From: Petaurus breviceps papuanus
Taxonomy: Eukaryota; Chordata; Mammalia; Diprotodontia; Petauridae
Direction of reading: 5' to 3'
Assembly (NCBI GenBank): GCA_028583685.1
Contig: JAMXIF010000222.1
Span: 114,372-178,371, forward strand
DNA length: 64,000 nt
Each line of letters starts with the position of its first letter. Position 1 is the stretch's first letter. The notes beneath the pieces were generated by a model that saw only the letters and a program-made list of their open reading frames with translations, ran no database searches and was not told the origin of the DNA. A program made the translations under genes and the position numbers. Below are positions 34,906 to 46,439 of this stretch, piece by piece.

Positions 34906-36009
34906 GTACGTACCGCGGGGCACCGTCGTTCACAGGGGCCCCGGCACCATCATGGAGCATCTCTCCAGGACACTGCTGACCCTCTCATGCCGCCCTGTGC
35001 CTCGGTGCCCCTCTGGAGCCCTGGAGAAGCACATGCACAGCAGAGAGGGGCAGCCTCCGCCCCTACAGTCTGCTCCTCTTCCCTTTATGTCTGGTTTTCC
35101 CAGTGATTAGTGATGAGGAAATGGTTCGGAGGGGCAGATGTGATCGTGAGTTCTGCTGAGGAGGCTGCAGGACTCTAGACCTGGCGAAGGCCGGCCCTCT
35201 CTGCCTCCAGGGGGCTTTGTGTGCCGTAGCCGGTGGGAGCTCAGCAAGACACAGACACACAGTTTTGTTTGGGAGAGGGCTGCTTAATGGAGACTAGTAA
35301 ATACACGAGCCATTGGGGGAAATTACTGGCTATAAATCTATCCAGAATGACTCCTGCCTGATGAGCACGGAATTCCTGACCTGGACTCCCCAGAACATAA
35401 GGCACACAGTTGTTACCTCAGGCAGATGGCGAGAGACGCTCCTCCTGGGCCTGGTTGAGGCCCAAGCTCCCCGGAGACCACCTTGGTGCCAAGTCACACA
35501 GACTTTCCAAACCCTGGTGCATTCGGGGAGACAGAGGAACAGGCCTCAGGCTGCTCCTCTGCCCCCCATCAGACCAGCCTTGGGTCTGCCGCTGCCCATG
35601 GGAAAGTGAGGGTGCGCAGGGCTCCCCTTTGGTCTGCTCTCCAGAAAACAAGATGGGGGGACAGAGCATGTGCTCTGGCCCATCCCAGCCATCTGGGGAA
35701 GATCCCATGGGGCTCTGTGGAAGGAGCTGATGTTACAGGCCAGGCTCTTCTGTTCAGGCTCCGTCCTGTGTCTTGGTGATTTCTAACTTTGTTCCATCAC
35801 CTTTGCACCACTGAGGCCTGGAGGCGCTGTCTCCCTTTGTGCCCTGGCGGTCACAGAGTATCAGAATCTCGCTGCTGTATGGCCCATCCCTGGGCCAGCA
35901 GCCTCTCCACCATACACATGCCAGAGTCTTCCCCCAGCTTTGGTGGGCATCCCTTCCTTGTGGTGGCCCCTCCGCTTTGGAATGCTAAAGGGAATAAGCA
36001 TTGATCCTG
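34906..36009. other. Start of last NBAS intron, unassigned
   Basis: Nothing recognisable apart from short pyrimidine-rich stretches. Confidence 0.4.
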
Positions 36010-36220
36010 TGCCTACTTTGTCCGGGCATGGTGTATCACCCAGTTCTCACAGCAGCCCTGGGAGGTGGGGGCCCTTATCGTCCTCGTTTTACAGATGAGG
36101 AAACTGAGGCCAACAGGTACAGTGACTTGCCCAGGGTCACACAGCTCCAGTTTTTGAGGCAGTATCTGACCTCAGATCTTCCTGCTTCCAGGCCTGGCAC
36201 TCTGCCCACCTAGGCCAGGT
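36010..36220 (-). repeat. MIR/CORE-type SINE
   Basis: Reversed core: ttttacagatgaggaaactgaggcc, gacttgcccagggtcacacagctcc and cttcctgcttccaggcc. Confidence 0.8.
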
Positions 36221-38769
36221 GCCTCTAGGCACCAGTGAGAATCAGAAAGTTTTTCCTTTGCCTTTTGGCCACTTCTCCCATTGCTTCTGGCCCTTCCACT
36301 GGGGCCAGACAGAACCAGTGTGACTTGTCTGCAGTGTGACACCAGCTGTTTCAGTGCTCACACAGGGGCCACTCTGGCCTCCCTTCTCTCCTCCAAACTG
36401 TTCTCACAGCAGCTCTGGGAAGGAGGCGACATTTTAGAAATAAATACACTTATGTGGTTTTCCCAGGGCCTGGCCCAGAGGTGAGGCTGAAGCGCAGGCC
36501 TTCCTGACCAGAGTCCACTGTGTGAGCCACTCTGAGCCTGCCCACCTCTGACCTGACAGACAGTGCCTGCAGAGGGCCAAAGGGCAAAGGTGGGGCAGCT
36601 GGTCTGGGTGAGGCGAGAAGGGGGCTCTAAGCAGCATGCTAAGAAATTTGTATTTGGGGATCCAGACCCACCTAAGACTGAGACGTAGGTGAGTCAGATC
36701 TCAGCACTGATCAGGTCCGAGGTTTGAGAAATCCGTCTTACAGGTTTGTGGAAGGTGGGTGGAGAGCGGAGGGCCTAGGAGCGGCTCGTGGGGTGAGGAT
36801 CTGGGGGTACTGAGGGCTGGAGCCACGTCTGAGCCTGTAGGCACAGAGAAGGGGAGGGATTGGAGAGAAAGAGGGCCCTTGGCCAGTGATTCGGTTTGGG
36901 GCAGTGAGGCAGAGGCAGGCTTCAGGAATGATTCAGAACAGGAGAATCGGACTCGAAGGCCGTCATACCCAAGCCAGCCTGGGTGCACGGCAGATGGGGG
37001 GTGCCTCTTGTTGAAACAGGGAAGTTGGGAGGAGATGTGGGTTTGCGGGGAGATCCCGTGGGTTCTGGAGTGGGCTGTTGAGTTGGAGATGCCGGTGGGA
37101 CCTCCAGGGGCAGGTGTTCAGCAGGACCAAAGCTCGGGAAAGGACCTAGGGCTGGATGTGCAGACTTGGGAGCCTGTTCCTTAGCGACTGTAGCTGAACT
37201 CAAAGGAATCTGGGACTAATTTGAGGGCATGGCTGAGTTCCCTGAAGTATTTTCAGAATGAGGGAAGCCTGGGCTTGCTTGTAGGTAGCAGGAAAAGCCA
37301 GTGTATGGGGAGAGACTGAAGATAGGAAGGAGCGTGGGCGTGATCGCAGCTCCCAGAGGACGTCAGCCTGATGACTGGTCCTGGCCAGGAGAAGGGTCAC
37401 CTTTTTAGCAGAGGTGAAAGCACAGAGTGATCACAAAGAATGTTAGCACTTAGAGGGCCTTGGAATCTATCAAGTCCATTCCCCTCCGTTTACACACAAG
37501 GAAACTGAGGACCAGTGAGACCATAAGACTTGTCCAAGGTTTCAGAACCAGGGTCAAAGCTGGCATCACAATTGGAGTCTCTGGGTGTGTCTGCATCTAC
37601 ATCTATGCAGGGCATACACACCCAGGTATCATGACAAAACACCAGTGGGGGCCTTTGTGCTGACCTTGGTGGTGGTGATGTTTGCTGAGTCATGGCGAGG
37701 TGGCCCCTGGCATTAGAGCCTGGGAAGAGGCATCGTCAGATGAATGGAAGGGACCAGGGATGTGCCAGCCTCTTGGGGAGCAGCCCAAGTGTGGGTACCA
37801 GGGCTTGTCACCAAAGGGTGCCCGGAAAGTCAGGAGTCTTTCTGGTCATAGCAGCCAAGTGGGTGGGAAGCTGCTCAGGGCCTGCCCTTGAGAGCCTCGG
37901 GCCACCGCTGGCTCACACATCAGAGTGGGGCTCCACTGGCAGCCTCCAGGATGGCCACTTGGTGGGTCTGTCCTCAGTTTACTTCTCTGTCCAGCAGGGA
38001 CATTGGCTGCCTCCTGGGGTTCTTGTGAGGAACAGAGGAGATCACGATTGTCACAAACTGCTACAAACATTTCAGTTTACAAAACTGTCACCTGGAAATG
38101 CCGGGTACCTCGCTCCCTGCTGTGTCTTCCCTTGGGCCTTTCAGACCCTCTGAAGGAAGGGCTTCTGTGGTGCGGGAATGCTTGTCATTCAGCCATCTGC
38201 ATATTGCAGCGGGATTGCTGCTGTCTTACAGGCTGCCGTATGCAGTCCTGCCTCTGGGCCAGACCAGCCTGGACTCGAACCCTCCCTTTGACACTCTCTG
38301 GCTTGGTGACCTTGGGAAGGTCACTGAGCCTCTCAGTGTCTTAGGGGCCTCACTGAGACTGTATGTGGTGTGGAAGGGGCCAGCTGGCCTTGGCGGAGAG
38401 CTTCCTCACCCAGGAGTTCCCTGTGCTGGTCAGTGAGGTCCTGGGTCCAGCCTTCTTGCTCATCCTTTTCAAAACCCACGGACCATTAGCTGGGCTGCTC
38501 TCCCCAGGAGCCCAGTCAGTCAGACGTGGCCGTGCCGATCTTCATTCCGCAGGTAAACAGCCAGACTGGCTGTGTATGGGCTCAAAGCACATCCCAGGAT
38601 AGACTGGGCCGTGGGCTGTGGCCGTGGGCCGTGGGCCGTGGGGTAGAGACTGTGCTGCCTTCACAATCAGAAGCTTGTGGGTTTGAGACCATCTAGCTTG
38701 GACTTTGGTGCGGTATGTACTGTGTGCCCAACACTGTGGGGGACAGAAATACAAGCCAGGATACAAAAA
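36221..38769. other. Intron with MIR pieces and a heptamer repeat
   Basis: MIR pieces lie at about 37420-37570 (minus; cacaaggaaactgaggacc) and 38255-38380 (plus; ggcttggtgaccttgggaagg). A (GGGCCGT)n-like run sits at 38605-38645. Otherwise unassigned. Confidence 0.55.
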
Positions 38770-38960
38770 GATCAGCCGCTGCCCAGAAGCCTGATGCTGG
38801 GGACAGGGCCTCCCCACTCCCAGCGGGGCAGAGCCTGACTTTAACATGAAATGCAAAGTCAGGAAGTAGGCTGGAAAAATGTGGAAACAGCAAGAAAAAA
38901 ATCACCTGAGATAAAAAGCTACCAGGGCGTCAAGGAAGCTGAGAGGGGTAAGGCAGGAAA
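38770..38960 (+). mobile_element. L1 5' UTR fragment
   Basis: This plus-strand block is the counterpart of the 45130-45260 L1 5' UTR in the opposite sense: gatgctggggacagggcctccc, agcctgactttaacatgaaatgc and aagtcaggaagtaggctgg. Confidence 0.6.
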
Positions 38961-41129
38961 GGCCCCTCCAGGGCAGGGCAGAGCATCTGGAGAGACTGAG
39001 GCAGAGCTGAAGGGGCCAGATGACCAGCCTCCTCCTTTAAAATGGAGGTTCCATGGAGAGCTCACTGATGGGACAAGGGGGCTGCAGGGGTGCAGGGCTG
39101 GTGGGGAGAGCAAAGTGCCTTGTTATGCCCCAAACACAGCCTGATGGGATTCACGGTGTCTTTGCTGAGAATCTCAGATTTTAGAGAAGGCACTTCCTGC
39201 CCTCTAGGAGCTCCTGGAGTAGCAGGGAGTGAGCCCCAGGTACTCATCACAGTATAGCCTTTTACCTTATGGAGATGCTAGATGGTCACAGAACTGGTAT
39301 CTGGGGGAGTCTGGGGGGGTCTGGGCAGCATTCCAGAGGAGGGAGAGCACAACATATTGGGGAGGGGGCAGTGAGGGACCAGTGAAGGTCATGGAGGGGA
39401 CAAACCCAAGACAAGGCCAGAACTAGAGGCTGGACTGGAGGGGCCATGAGGACCTTTGAATTTGGCCTTGTGGGCAGTGAGGAGCCCTGCTGGCTTCTGA
39501 GCAGAGGGTATGATATGGACAGGCTTGGTATGTGGGAGAGAGAGGACTCTGGCATGAAGGACAGAAGGGAGATGAGAGGGGAGGTGGGCAGCATCCCCCT
39601 CTGAGGCAGCCTTGGGCAGTGAAGGGCTTATTAACCCAAGGAAGCCTGAGGCCATCGCCCTTAGAGCTGGGATGGACGCTTCCTGTTGGTGCTGGAAGGG
39701 ACCTGAGAAGCCCCAGGAGAGTCAGGGGGAGGGAGCCAGGCTTGGTGCAGGACAGCACCCCCTGACCCCCAGGGCCCAGAAATGGAGGCTTGGCCTCTGA
39801 ATAGTTTTTGTAACCTAATAGAAATAATCCTGTGGAATTTCTGATGGTTCTCCTGTGTGCCAGTCATGGTGCCAAGTGATGTGGTTACAAAGAGCCAAAG
39901 TCCAGTGCCTGCGCTCAGGAAGCTCCCCTGGCGATGGGCAGGCAGGCTGTGCCAGATGGTGGCAGTGCTGCTGTTGGGGGCAAGGCCCTGGGGAGCAGGG
40001 GGCTGAGGATGCTGTAGCTGCCCCTGGCCCCCATCCTTGGGCAGCAGCAGCCCCTGCTTCTCTCCTAAGCCCCGTTTTTCCATAGCTCTTGGTTCTTGTG
40101 ATCACATCCAAGGCAGCAGCTGATGTAGTAGGGAGGATGCATGTGCCTGTGCCCCCGAGCCCTGCAGGAGCCTGCCCAGGGCAGAAGCTGGTGGATTGTG
40201 GGCATCCTGGCTCCCTGCTTCCTAGCGATGGTCCCCTGCGGCTGTAACCGGACGGTCTGAGGAGGACTCTGACCCTTCCCATCTCTCAGCCTCTGTTCCC
40301 TCCTGGGTAAAATGGAGACAATGCCAATAGCTCCTTCATAGAGTGGGGAAGGCCAGTGGGTTAATAGAGAAGTCAAGTGCCTTGTGAACCTTGAAGAGCT
40401 ATTAGCCTTTATTAGAGCCTGGGCTTGGATTCGGGAAGGCCTGAGTTCGAATGGTGCCTCAAGTGCTTGATGAGGCTGTGGCCCTGATCAGGCTGTTTAA
40501 TCCCACTTACCTCACTTTCCTCCTGTGTAAAGTGGGGATAATAACTTCAGAGTCCCCGAGGACAGAAGTGTGTATGGGAAGCGTTTTTGCAAGCCTTTAG
40601 AAAGGGCCTTTGTTACCAAGGCATGATGCTGATAACTGCCCTCATCAGGAGAGCCCAGCAGCAGATCCCACTCCCGTCCTGGTCTGTGGTTTAACCATGA
40701 GGGAGGTGACAGTTGGGGTGGTGTAGTCACCCCCTTCCAGGAGAGAGGAAGACACCCCGCTGCTGCCCAGGCTGATGGCCTCCAGCTTCCTGCCTTCAGA
40801 AATCTGGGCAGAAAAGAGGGAGGCAGGGTCTTGGATGCCTGTGCGTTCCTCCTCAGAATCCTTCAGCCTGCCCCACGCGGGCTGGACGGTGCTCATCCAG
40901 AAGCTGTTTCTGAAGATGTCCCTGCAAAGCCAAGCAGAGACAGAAAATGGGAAGCCAGGGGCTTAGCTGGAGGCATCGCCCAGCCTCCCTTCTCTTCTTC
41001 TCCTGTAGGAAGAAGTCTTTCAAGCTCTGGGAGGGAGGGACCGAGGAAGGAGGCTAATGAAGCTGTTGCTTCCTGGAAGGCTGATTCGGGGCTGCCCGGA
41101 GCTCTTTAAAAAATCCCTGTGTTGTAGTC
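38961..41129. other. Intron with an L2 tail and two SINE remnants
   Basis: A reversed L2 tail lies at about 39825-39990. SINE remnants on the plus strand lie at about 40265-40405 and 40410-40610 (gagttcgaatggtgcctcaag, gtgtaaagtgggg). The rest is unassigned. Confidence 0.55.
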
Positions 41130-41139
41130 NNNNNNNNNN
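41130..41139. other. Assembly gap (10 N)
   Basis: Ten Ns stand at the left edge of a CA-rich tandem array, so the true length of the array is unknown. Confidence 1.
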
Positions 41140-41395
41140 TTTGCAGACACACACCACACACACTATACATGCACAATATACTTGTAGACACAATATGCAC
41201 TCATGCACACACCCACAACACACTATGCACACACACATACACCATACTTACACAATACATTTGCAGACACATACCATGCAGACATACACCACCACACACA
41301 TACACCATACATAGACAATATATTTGCAGATACAATGTGCACGCACACACCATGCAGACACACAACACACACATACACACACAGATTCCTTTTCC
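41140..41395. repeat. CA-rich minisatellite
   Basis: Units around (t)ttg(c/t)agacaca recur at about 41140, 41181, 41259 and 41324, separated by CA/CATA-rich sequence. The pattern is a degenerate array of roughly 65-75 bp units. Confidence 0.75.
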
Positions 41396-41584
41396 CAACA
41401 CTATTCCTTTGTCTCGCATGATCAGCTCTCCTAGCAGACCCAGAGCTCTGCCCTTGCCAGGCCCCTCACTTCTCTAGCCTCAGGCTTGGCCTCTGTCAGA
41501 GGAAGGGTCAGACTCCGGGGCTGTAGAGATGGAAATTTTCTCCTGTTCTCACTTCTGTTAACAGTAGTTAATAATCAAAGTTAG

Positions 41585-41815
41585 AATTGACTAGCACTTT
41601 CAGATTTGTGAAGGGCTGTACCTGTGATTTCATTGGTAACCACAACTCTGAGGAAGCTGCTGTTTTTATTCCCATTTTACCGATGAGCAAACTAAGGCTG
41701 AGAGAGGCTATATCACTTGCCCTGGGTTATATAGCTAGTAAATGCTTGAGGTAGGATTTGAACTCAGGTCTTTCTCACTTCAAATTTAATGCTCTATCCA
41801 CTGTATTCTCTTATT
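41585..41815 (-). repeat. MIR
   Basis: Reversed full-length MIR-type: gactagcactttcagatttgtg, cccattttaccgatgagcaaac, cacttgccctgggttatatagc and tttgaactcaggtctttctc. Confidence 0.85.
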
Positions 41816-41819
41816 ATTG

Positions 41820-42085
41820 ATCAGTCAGTCAACAAACATTTATTAAGCACTTACTATATGCCAAGCTTTGCTGACATTAGAGATAAAAAGAAAAGGGACC
41901 ACAATCCTTGTCATCAAGGAACTCCCATTCCCATGGGGGAGGTAGTATGCAAGTAATAAACATATGGTGCCCGGAGGGAAGGCAGGGCCCTGGGAGGAGC
42001 TGAGTCTTCGGGGAGTCAGGAAAGCTAAGAGGTGGAGGGGGTGGGCAGAGCTTTCCTGGCACGGGGCACAGAGTAGCCAAGTTTT
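41820..42085 (-). repeat. L2 3' end
   Basis: It starts with agtcaacaaacatttattaagcacttac, then agataaaaagaaaaggga, and runs into 3' UTR sequence, all in reverse orientation. The following L1 interrupts it. Confidence 0.75.
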
Positions 42086-42375
42086 TCACAGTTGGTCATC
42101 ATCTTGGCATTCTGTTGCTGCACACAGTGGTCCCTTGGTTCTTCCCACTTCACCTTGCATCAGCTTATATAAATCTTGCCATGTTTTTCTGAAACCATCC
42201 CCTCCTCATTTCTTATAGCACAGTAATACTCCATTACAATCATATGTCACATCTTGGTCAGCCATTCCCCAGCTGATGGGCATCCCCTCAACTTCCAATT
42301 CTTTGCCATCACAGAAAGAGCTGCTATAAATATTTTTGTACATATAGATCCTTTTCATTTTTGAAAAAAAATCTT

Positions 42376-42525
42376 AGGGGCAGCCAGGTAGCGCAGTGAG
42401 TAAAAGCACTGGCCCCAGAGTCGGGATGACCTGGGATCGAATCCGGGCTCAGATACTTAGCACCCACCCAGCAACACCTGGCCGTGTAACCTTGAGCAAG
42501 TTACTTAACCCTGATTGCTTTAAAA
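42376..42525 (+). repeat. tRNA-headed SINE inside L1
   Basis: It starts ggggcagccaggtagcgcag, then gatcgaatccgggctcag, gtaaccttgagcaagttactt, and an A-rich end. Both flanks are continuous L1 3' sequence. It belongs to the subfamily of the dimer at 47.5 kb (shared cacccacccagcaacacctgg-type segment). Confidence 0.85.
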
Positions 42526-43490
42526 AATGTATATCTTTTGGATATAGACCTAGTAACAGTGGGATTACTGGGTCAAAGTGTATGCACAGTTTGATAGCCC
42601 TTTGGGAATAGTTCCAAATTGTTTTCCAGAAAAGTTAGACCAGCTAGTTCACAACTCCACCAGCAGTTTATTAGGGTACCTATTTCCCTCATCCCTTCCA
42701 GCATTTTTAATTTCTGATAGGTGTGAGCTGGTATTTCAGAATTGTTTTAATTTGTATTTCTTTAATCAATAGTGATTTAGAGCATTTTTTTCATATGACT
42801 ATAAATAACTTTGATTTCATCTTCTAAAAACTGCCTATTTATAGCCTTTGACCACTTATCACTTGGGTAATGGCTCATATTTTTATAAATTTGACTCAGT
42901 ATGTATTTGAAGAATGAGTTCCTTATTAGAAAAACTTGCTGAAAAATTTTTTTTTTATTTTACTTTATTCTATGGTACCTTTTAGCATAATGTAGTTTCC
43001 CTGATTATCTCTTTTAATTAGGCCTATTTTTTGCTTTTGCTTTATCTGACATCATTATTGCTGCTCCTGCCCTTTTTTACTTCAATTAAAGCATATGAGA
43101 TTCTTCTCCAACCCTTTATTTTAGTTGCATGTGTGTCTTTCTGTTTCAAGTGTGTCTTTTGTAAACAACATATTGTTGGATTCTGGTTTCTAATCCATTC
43201 TGCTATCTTCCATTTTATGGGTGAATTCATCCCCTTTATACTCACAGTTGATTGCTAACTTTTTTCCCTTCTATTCAATTTTCTTTTGTTTTATCCTTTT
43301 CCTGCTCTCTTCCTCTGTCTCTGTCAGTCTCTTTATCCTGGCCATCCTCTAAAGTCTATTTTGTTTCTAACCACTACCTCCTTTAATTTGCTCTCCCTTT
43401 CATCATCCTCCCCCTTTTTCTTATCCCTTTACCTTCCTAGTTTCCTATTGGGCAAGTTACATTTATATACACAACTGAAACGTGTGTGTG

Positions 43491-43602
<112 letters not shown>

Positions 43603-44204
43603 TCTTCCCTCTTTGAACCAATTCTGGTGAGAATGAGGTTCAAGCATTGCCCACTCCTCCCCGCAACTGTTTCCACCTCCATGTCTCTTTTATGTAAGAA
43701 AATTTCCTCTATTCTACTTCCCCCCTTCTTTCTTCTTTCTCCCCCCTTCATTTTATTTTTTGGAGATCTTGCCAAAACAATCATCATCACACTCATGTCC
43801 TCTGTCTATGTAAATTCCTTTTAACTACCTTAATAATGATAAATTTCTTAGGAGTTACATATATCATTTTCCCATATAGGAATGTAAACAGTTTGACTTT
43901 ATTGAGTCCCTTATGATTTAATTTCTCTTTCATGTTTACTTCTTTGTGCTTCTCTTGAGGCTGGTGTTTCAATGTCACATTTTATATTTAGCTCTGATTG
44001 TTTCATCAGGAATGCTCAAAAAGTCTTCTAATTAAATATCCACTCCCCCCGGAGGTATTACACTCAGTTTTACTGGGTAGGTGATTCTTGGTTCTAATCC
44101 TATCTCTTTGCCTTATCAAATTTTATATTTTAAGCCTTCTGCTCCTTTAATATGGAAGTTGCTAAATCTTGTATAATTCTGACTGTGGCTCCATGATATT
44201 TCAG

Positions 44205-44362
44205 TTTTTTCTTTTTCTTTTTGGAGGGTAATTGGGGTTAAGTGACTTGCCCAAGGTCACATGGCTAGTTTTTGTATTAAGTGTCTGAGACTGGATTTGA
44301 ACTCAGGTCCTCCACACTCCAGGGCCAGTACTCTACTCATTGTACCACCTAGCCACCCCATT
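44205..44362 (-). repeat. tRNA-headed SINE inside L1 ORF1
   Basis: Reversed: a T-rich end, then gggttaagtgacttgcccaagg, ctggatttgaactcagg and ccacctagccacccc. L1 ORF1 sequence continues on both sides, with tttcagttttttc-like flanks that may be a worn target duplication. Confidence 0.85.
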
Positions 44363-45779
44363 CCAATTTTTTTTCTCTGGGTGCTTCAAGAATTTTCTCT
44401 TTGACCTGGAATATCTGGAATTTAGCTATAATATCTATTTTAACCCCTGGATCTAAGATATTGGGTCAGTTTTCCTTGATAATTTCTTAAAATGTGATGT
44501 CTAGGCTCTTTTTTTTAAATTGTGGCTTTCAGGTAGTCCAACAATTCTTAAATTATCTCTCCTTAAATTATTTTCCAGGTAAGTTATTTTTATAATGAGA
44601 TACTTCATATTTTCCTCTGTTTTACTTTCATTATTTTGATTTTTTTTTTTGTTTTATTGTTTCTTGATGTCTCATGGAATCATTAGATTCCTCTTGTCCC
44701 ATTCTAATTTTTAAGGAATGATTTTCTTCACTGAGCTTTTTTGTCTCTTTTAGGTTTGGTCAAGTCTGCTTTTTAAAGAGTTCTTTTCATCAGTAAATTT
44801 TAGTCCTCTTTTTCCATTTGGCAAATTTTGTTTTTTAAGGTGTTATTTTCTTCAGTTTATGTGTCTCTTTTACCAAGATGTTAATTCTCTTTTCATAAGT
44901 TTTATTATGTAGCTTTCATTTCTTTTCTCAAATTTTCCTCTACTACCCTTATCTCTTTAAGTCTTCCAGGGATTCTTGTTGGACTTGGGTCTGCTTAGCA
45001 TTTTTCTTTGAGACTTTGCTTGTAGCTGTTTTCACATTGTTGTCTTCTTATGAGTTTATGTCTTGGTCTTCCCTGCTGCCATAGCAGCCTTATATTGTCA
45101 AGGGTTTTTGTTTGTTTGTTTGTTTGCTTGCTGCATCCTCGTTTTTCCAAGCTATTTCTTGACTTTGAATTTTATGTTAAAGTTGGCCTCTGCTCATCTG
45201 GGAATAAAGAGGCCCCGTCCCAAGCATCGGGCTTTTTTTGGGCTGCTCTTCTCAGAGCCAGTTCTGGGGGTCTTGGTGCTTCCAAGGGGTGGGATCCAGG
45301 GAGAGGTGTGGTCCCTGTTCTTCTGGTCTAGGCCCTATTCTTTACCCCTGTTCCCCTGCAGCTGCAAGTGCTAGCACTATCTTTGGTTAGGAGCTGTGAC
45401 CCAGGCCCCTGCTACTTTGTGATCAGCCCCCAATGCTCCTCTCCACCCTGCAATTACAACCCAGCACTGTGTACAGGCAATAGAGCTGTCAGTCAGGGCT
45501 GGCTGCATCCAGTGCCAACGAGGTCCCCTGTGAGCTCTGTCTGACCCCCTTCTGTCTCTAGGCAGAGAGCTCCTGAATCTCCTCTTGTGGCCACTCCTGC
45601 CGCCACCATGTGTGTGAACTCTGGACAGGCCGCCAGACCTCTGCCCTGGATCTGTGGAGTTTCCTTAGGCTTGGAAAAATGTCTTGTCCCGACCTTTCGT
45701 TGGCTTTGCTGCTCCACAATTTGATTTGAGATGCTTTTTTAAAGTTATTTGAAAGGGAATGTTGGGAGAGTTCAGCTTT

Positions 45780-45817
45780 CTAATGTGCCATCTTGGCCTG
45801 TCTCTCTTTTTTTGAAG
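45780..45817 (+). promoter_or_regulatory. Branch site and 3' splice acceptor of the last NBAS intron, partly L1-derived
   Basis: The acceptor AG is at 45816-45817, preceded by a T-rich tract (45800-45813). The best branch-site match upstream is CTAAT at 45780-45784, fitting yUnAy with the adenosine at 45783, 34 nt before the exon. No other AG occurs between 45776 and 45815. The CTAAT lies within the reverse complement of the L1 5' end, while the pyrimidine tract lies outside it. The role is inferred from spacing and consensus. Confidence 0.6.
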
Positions 45818-46093
45818 GTGGATGAGTCCAGTTGCGACCCCGAGCTCCTCTCCCTACTCCTGGATGCCAAATTGGTGGCAAGATGTATTTCCACTCCCTT
45901 TTATCCTCATCTCATCAACCACCTCTTGGCCCACCAGAAGGAAGGTCCCTGGTCTGTGGAAGAGATAGCACGTCAGCTGCGGGAGGCCGGCCACAGTGTA
46001 GAGGCTGGCTCGCTGTTGCTGGCCTCTCGGGGGATCTACGGTGCCCTCTGCACCTTCAGTGCTGCCCTTGGTGCTGCTAAGCACTGGTTATGA
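45818..46093 (+). CDS. NBAS: NBAS terminal coding exon with stop codon
   Basis: The exon opens VDESSCDPELLSLLLDAKLV, continues through STPFYPHLINHLL and ends FSAALGAAKHWL followed by TGA at 46091-46093. Human NBAS ends in a very similar FSTALRAAQHWV as I remember it, which fixes the gene and the terminus. The acceptor is a pyrimidine tract followed by gaag at 45817. Unusually, marsupial L1 sequence in the reverse orientation reaches to about 45802, so everything more than about 15 bases upstream of the exon is transposon-derived. In all, the five exons encode 294 C-terminal residues of a protein of roughly 2370. C-terminal NBAS lesions are linked in humans to the SOPH short-stature and Pelger-Huet picture (established knowledge). 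Confidence 0.95.
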   Translation: MDESSCDPELLSLLLDAKLVARCISTPFYPHLINHLLAHQKEGPWSVEEIARQLREAGHSVEAGSLLLASRGIYGALCTFSAALGAAKHWL

Positions 46094-46245
46094 AGTCTTC
46101 CCTCCAGGGCTGATGTCTGCCCACGTGAACAGAACAGTTCTCTATGAGACAAATCCTATCGCCAAAAATGGTGCAATCCTGCTAACTGTCCTGTCCCCTT
46201 CCATCTCCCCCAACCCCTGCAAATAAAGCAGAATGACCCCAGTGA
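46094..46245 (+). other. NBAS: NBAS 3' untranslated region
   Basis: The stretch after the TGA carries no further open frame and leads to a canonical AATAAA. The 3' end near 46240 is inferred from the signal and from a GT-rich element just downstream (about 46250-46265). The 3' UTR is therefore only about 150 nt. Confidence 0.8.
46222..46227 (+). terminator. NBAS: NBAS polyadenylation signal AATAAA
   Basis: A perfect AATAAA lies 129 nt after the stop codon and is followed by a GT-rich downstream element with repeated ggtg/gtct. This is the first canonical signal after the last exon, in sequence that does not look like a repeat. Confidence 0.85.
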
Positions 46246-46439
46246 GCCGGGGATGGTGTCTGGTGCCCTTTTCTTTCTCCTTTGTAATGTTGTGATTCTT
46301 GCCCTGGCGCCTCTAATCATGTATAGCGGAGGACCAAACAGCATGACCAGGCCAGTTCAAGGTGGTCAGACCTTGCCATGGACAGCCTCCTCCTGAGTGC
46401 ATTAGTGTTCCTGTCTTTGTGCAGCCCCTACAGCACTGA
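46246..46439. other. Downstream flank of NBAS, unassigned
   Basis: Unique-looking sequence between the poly(A) site and an L1 fragment. Confidence 0.5.

Noticed and set aside
39532-40083. Overlapping open frames on both strands between 39.3 and 40.3 kb
   Set aside because: Low-complexity composition with L2 sequence in part; no frame resembles a protein and no splice pairs fit.
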